DNA from: Acidimicrobiales bacterium
Lineage (GTDB): Bacteria; Actinomycetota; Acidimicrobiia; Acidimicrobiales; Ilumatobacteraceae
Direction of reading: 5' to 3'
Length of the DNA: 15,164 bases
NCBI GenBank assembly: GCA_030833305.1
Contig: JAURHL010000026.1
Span: 1 to 15,164 of the forward strand
Each line of letters begins with the position of its first letter. Position 1 is the first letter of the stretch. The position numbers and the translations under genes were made by a program. Of this stretch, positions 12,307 to 15,164 are shown in pieces. Under the pieces are notes generated by a model that did not search any database, was not told the origin of the DNA, and saw nothing but the letters and a program-made list of their open reading frames with translations.

Positions 12307-14454
12307 CGAGCCGGACAGGTGGACGAGCACCGCGGATTCGGGCCACATGACGGGTGGCACGAGACCGACATCGCGCAGAAACGCGCCGGACAACCGTTGC
12401 GGTCGTCCCGCCAACGAATCGGCGAGCCACGCCGGCTGATCCACGGCCGTTCCGGGAACGGGGACCGCCGCTCGGGTCAGCGGGACCATGTTCACCGTGT
12501 AGTCACGCTCGGCGTCGAGTCCGAGGATCCGCCACGTCGGTGGCACCGGAGCCTGCGCGGTGGTCAACTGCACGTACGCGACGAGGGCCTCGGACCGGTC
12601 GGTGGCGATGACGCCGTGCGACAACGCCGAACCACCGGTCAGCTCGAAGGTCTCGAATCGGGCGACGTCCCCGGAGTGGATCAACACTCGGAATCGTTTG
12701 TGCACGGCGACGACGTGGGACAGATCCGCCAACTCGTCCTCGCTCATGGCCGTGACATCGGCTTCGATGCCCATGTGACCGAACATCGCGGTGACGCCGC
12801 GCAACGCCATCGACAGGCGTCGACCCGTGGTGTGCGAACGCGACGGACCCACGTGCGAACCCATCACCTCGGCCGGGATGATCATCGAGGCACCTCGCTG
12901 GATGAGTTGACGCTCCAGGGCGTCGTTGCAATCGCTCGTCCATACTCGCTCGGAACGTCGCAGGATCTCGTGGTCGATGCGACCACCGCCCGAGGCACAC
13001 GATTCGAACTCGACGTCGCGATGACGCCGACGCAACTCGTCCAACATCGCGTACAGGGCCATCGTCTGCGCGTGGGTGATCGCGGTGCCGTCGCCACCAC
13101 TGGCCTGCACGTGCCAACGGTTCATGTCCCACTTGACGTACGAGATGTCGTGCCCGGTGAGCAGTGCGTCCAGAGCCGACAGCACGTGTTCGAAGGCCGC
13201 CGGATTGGTGAGATCGACCACGTGTTGCCGACGCCCCATCACCGGTTCGTATCCATCGGTCGTGGCGGCCCATTCGGGGTGGGCGCGCAAGAGGTCACTG
13301 TCGGGGTTGGCCATCTCGGGCTCGACCCAGATGCCGAACTCCATGCCCAGCTCCCGAACGTGGGCGATCAAGGGCGCGAGACCGTGGGGGTACACGGCGG
13401 ACGACACCGTCCAATCACCGAGTCCCGTGTGATCGTTGCGGCGACCGCCGAACCAACCGTCGTCGAGGACGAACCGCTCCACTCCGACCGCGGCCGCCAC
13501 CTCGGCCAACCGACGCAGACGCTCCTCGTCGTGCGCGAAGTACACGGCCTCCCAGGTGTTGAGGTGCACGGGTCGCACTCGATGCGCGTTCGCGGGTAGC
13601 CGCCGACGACCCTCGCGATGGAACGCGCGCGAAACAGCGGTCAAACCCGAATCCGAGTAGACCCCGATCACGTCGACCGCGGACAACGTCTCGCCGGAAT
13701 ACACGCACATCTCGCCGGGGTGGAACAACTCGCCGGCCTGCACGTAACGACGCCCGTCGGGCATCCATTCGGCGTACATCGAATGGTTGCCGCTCCACGC
13801 CGCGTGGATCCCCCACACCTGCCCACACCATTCGCCCGCGGTGGACTCCATCGCAAACAAGTACGGAGGGTGCTCGTGCGACGTTCGTCCCACCCGGTTC
13901 TCGCTGGTCCACGCACCGTAGGGCCACTCGAAACGTTGCAATTGCAACTCTCTCGACCAGCGACCGGCGAACACCCCGAGTTCGGTCGCCTGACCCGCGA
14001 TGGGCAGTGTCACCGTGAACGAGTTCAGCATCACCGGCGAATCCGAGTTGTTGCGGAAGTCCGCCGACGCGGTCAGGACCCCGTCGTCGGCCAGATGCAG
14101 TCGACCGGTGATCTCGGATTCGGAAACCTCGTCGATCGCATGACTCTCGAGGACCACCCCTCCAGCGACGCGCGAAACGGAGTGATTCTCCGCGCGAAAA
14201 CGTGGTGACCAATGTCGGCCACCTCGGCGGTGAACCTGCAGACCCGGACGACCCGCGAAACCGTCTCCGTGCATCGGCACCAAGGAGATCGGCGCGACGA
14301 CGTCCATCGTTCCGTAGGTTCGAAGACCACCTTGCCACCGCAAAGGAACCTCGTTCAACGGCGCGCCCCAGTGCAGGATCACGGGAATGCCCGCCGAAAC
14401 GTCGACCACCACGCTCGTGGTGTCGGTGCGCAGGTGCTCGATCGACGGGTGCAC
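12304..14454 (-). CDS. Alpha-galactosidase, glycoside hydrolase family 36
   Basis: 716 residues, normal for bacterial GH36. It removes terminal alpha-1,6-galactose from melibiose, raffinose-type sugars or galactolipids with retention. An N-terminal beta-sandwich (about 1-290) precedes the TIM barrel, which begins near LNTWEAVYFAHDEERL. Barrel motifs: RFVLDDGWFGGRRNDHTGLGDW, GIWVEPEMANPDSDL, YVKWDMNR with nucleophile Asp443, ESCASGGGRIDHEIL, and TSDCNDALERQLIQRG with acid/base Asp508. AEVMGSHVGPSRSHTTGRR follows. A C-terminal beta domain ends the chain. No signal peptide is seen, so the enzyme is intracellular and would need a transporter that is not in the window. The GTG at 14454 follows TAGGTT by 6 bp. 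galT is divergent, 33 bp between starts, which suggests joint control of galactoside use. Confidence 0.94.
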   Translation of the reverse strand: MHPSIEHLRTDTTSVVVDVSAGIPVILHWGAPLNEVPLRWQGGLRTYGTMDVVAPISLVPMHGDGFAGRPGLQVHRRGGRHWSPRFRAENHSVSRVAGGVVLESHAIDEVSESEITGRLHLADDGVLTASADFRNNSDSPVMLNSFTVTLPIAGQATELGVFAGRWSRELQLQRFEWPYGAWTSENRVGRTSHEHPPYLFAMESTAGEWCGQVWGIHAAWSGNHSMYAEWMPDGRRYVQAGELFHPGEMCVYSGETLSAVDVIGVYSDSGLTAVSRAFHREGRRRLPANAHRVRPVHLNTWEAVYFAHDEERLRRLAEVAAAVGVERFVLDDGWFGGRRNDHTGLGDWTVSSAVYPHGLAPLIAHVRELGMEFGIWVEPEMANPDSDLLRAHPEWAATTDGYEPVMGRRQHVVDLTNPAAFEHVLSALDALLTGHDISYVKWDMNRWHVQASGGDGTAITHAQTMALYAMLDELRRRHRDVEFESCASGGGRIDHEILRRSERVWTSDCNDALERQLIQRGASMIIPAEVMGSHVGPSRSHTTGRRLSMALRGVTAMFGHMGIEADVTAMSEDELADLSHVVAVHKRFRVLIHSGDVARFETFELTGGSALSHGVIATDRSEALVAYVQLTTAQAPVPPTWRILGLDAERDYTVNMVPLTRAAVPVPGTAVDQPAWLADSLAGRPQRLSGAFLRDVGLVPPVMWPESAVLVHLSGS

Positions 14455-14460
14455 GGACTC

Positions 14461-14466
14461 AACCTA
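14461..14466 (-). promoter_or_regulatory. Predicted -10 element for the alpha-galactosidase gene, leaderless layout
   Basis: TAGGTT (TANNNT) on the - strand ends 6 bases before the GTG at 14454, with no Shine-Dalgarno sequence between. It lies in the 33-bp gap shared with galT. No matching hexamer is obvious for galT itself; AAGAAT at 14476-14481, 6 bp before its GTG, is a weak candidate. Confidence 0.45.
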
Positions 14467-14487
14467 ACGGGCGGCAAGAATGACGCC

Positions 14488-15164
14488 GTGCCCGAGAGCC
14501 AGCCCCGCATCGACCCGGTTCTCGGGACCACCGTCCACATCGTGGGAGGCCGCCAGAGCCGACCCAACCTGCCCGACAACCGCTCCGCGACCGCGTGCCC
14601 GTTCTGTGTCGGCGGCCTCGAGGCGCCCGCCCCCTACGAGACCCGTTGGTTCGTCAATCGCTGGCCCGCCATGGACGGCGATCGTTGCGAGGTGATCCTG
14701 TACTCGCCGGACCACGACGCCAGTTTCGCCTCGCTCGGCGTGGACGGCATCGGTCGCGTGATCGACCTGTGGACCGAGCGCACCGAGACCCTCGGTGCGC
14801 GCGACGATGTCGACTTCGTCCTCGTGTTCGAGAACCGGGGAGCCAGCATCGGGGCCACCATCTCTCATCCCCACGGGCAGATCTACGCCTACGACCACGT
14901 TCCGCAACGCAGCGCCCGCTTGCTGGGCCCGAACGGATGGGCGCCCACCGCCGACGACCGTCTCGTCGTCGTCGGGTACGACACCATGACCGCGGCCGTT
15001 CCCCTCGCGCCCGTGTATCCCGTCGCGGTCACCATCGCTCCGAGACTTCGGGTCGGTCGACTGAGTGAACTGGATGGCACGGCCCGTCGGGATCTGGCGA
15101 GCATTCTCGCCGACGTGCTCGACCGTCTGGACCGGCTCCACGGCGAACCGATCCCCTACATGCT
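14488..15164 (+). CDS. galT: Galactose-1-phosphate uridylyltransferase, 3' end missing
   Basis: 225 codons are visible before the right edge, out of roughly 330-350 for the family. GalT swaps UMP between UDP-glucose and galactose-1-phosphate in the Leloir pathway. Visible features: zinc-site C37-P-F-C40 (CPFCVGGLEAP), TRWFVNRWPAM, VDFVLVFENRGASIGATISH, and the catalytic H127-P-H129-G-Q131 of HPHGQIYAY with nucleophile His129. The second domain begins with LAPVYPVAVTIAPR and the partner helix RRDLASILADVLDRLDRLHG. The frame is open upstream, but GTG 14488 is the best start because earlier codons would enter the divergent alpha-galactosidase gene. No Shine-Dalgarno is evident. galK may follow beyond the window. 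Together with the alpha-galactosidase it forms a galactoside-to-glucose-1-phosphate route. Confidence 0.9.
   Translation, partial: MPESQPRIDPVLGTTVHIVGGRQSRPNLPDNRSATACPFCVGGLEAPAPYETRWFVNRWPAMDGDRCEVILYSPDHDASFASLGVDGIGRVIDLWTERTETLGARDDVDFVLVFENRGASIGATISHPHGQIYAYDHVPQRSARLLGPNGWAPTADDRLVVVGYDTMTAAVPLAPVYPVAVTIAPRLRVGRLSELDGTARRDLASILADVLDRLDRLHGEPIPYM

Noticed and set aside
10554..12350. 598-codon + strand open frame antisense to gatA and gatC
   Set aside because: Low-complexity shadow translation; gatA and gatC on the other strand are unmistakable.
12293..12430. N-terminal extension of gatC
   Set aside because: Arg-rich sequence inside the alpha-galactosidase gene, unlike GatC; GTG 12292 gives the expected 104 residues.
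12301..13599. 432-codon + strand open frame antisense to the alpha-galactosidase
   Set aside because: No motif; the - strand GH36 gene carries both catalytic aspartates.

Overview
The window is 15.2 kb of GC-rich, tightly packed bacterial DNA. Gene content points to Actinomycetota: Mycobacterium-type steroid side-chain genes, GpgS, GatCAB, a FolB-FolK fusion, and starts that look leaderless behind TANNNT hexamers. A non-mycobacterial lineage such as Acidimicrobiia is my guess; no rRNA or marker gene here can confirm it. I saw no tRNA, rRNA, CRISPR array, insertion sequence or prophage.

Region 1 (1-4447) is a steroid side-chain degradation block. A + strand run holds the 3' two-thirds of ltp2 (aldolase), a CYP125/CYP124-type P450 that overlaps it by ATGA, and a fadA5-type thiolase that carries a frameshift near 2858. 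A fadE29/chsE2-type acyl-CoA dehydrogenase converges on this run from the - strand. In M. tuberculosis the counterparts lie in or beside the igr/cyp125/fadA5 part of the cholesterol regulon, so the set probably oxidises and shortens a sterol or bile-acid side chain.

Region 2 (4448-7786): a 185-bp intergenic stretch with an 18-bp palindrome separates fadE29 from a RibD-C/DHFR-like reductase gene. Next come gpgS (-), a divergent dihydropteroate-synthase-like gene (+), and a FolB-FolK fusion (-). This is a small pterin/folate neighbourhood with one glucosylglycerate gene in it.

Region 3 (7787-12292): an M20-family amidohydrolase (+) starts from a promoter region it shares with folBK, built on a 10-bp palindrome. 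It converges on gatC-gatA-gatB (-), the amidotransferase that finishes Gln-tRNA(Gln) and Asn-tRNA(Asn).

Region 4 (12304-15164): a cytoplasmic GH36 alpha-galactosidase (-) is divergent from a partial galT (+). Together they would release galactose and feed it into the Leloir pathway.

The main points for follow-up are the broken fadA5, an Ltp2 without the tyrosine reported as essential, the palindrome near fadE29, the symmetric bidirectional -10 at 7795-7804, the recurring leaderless-type start layout, and the odd DHPS homologue beside gpgS.
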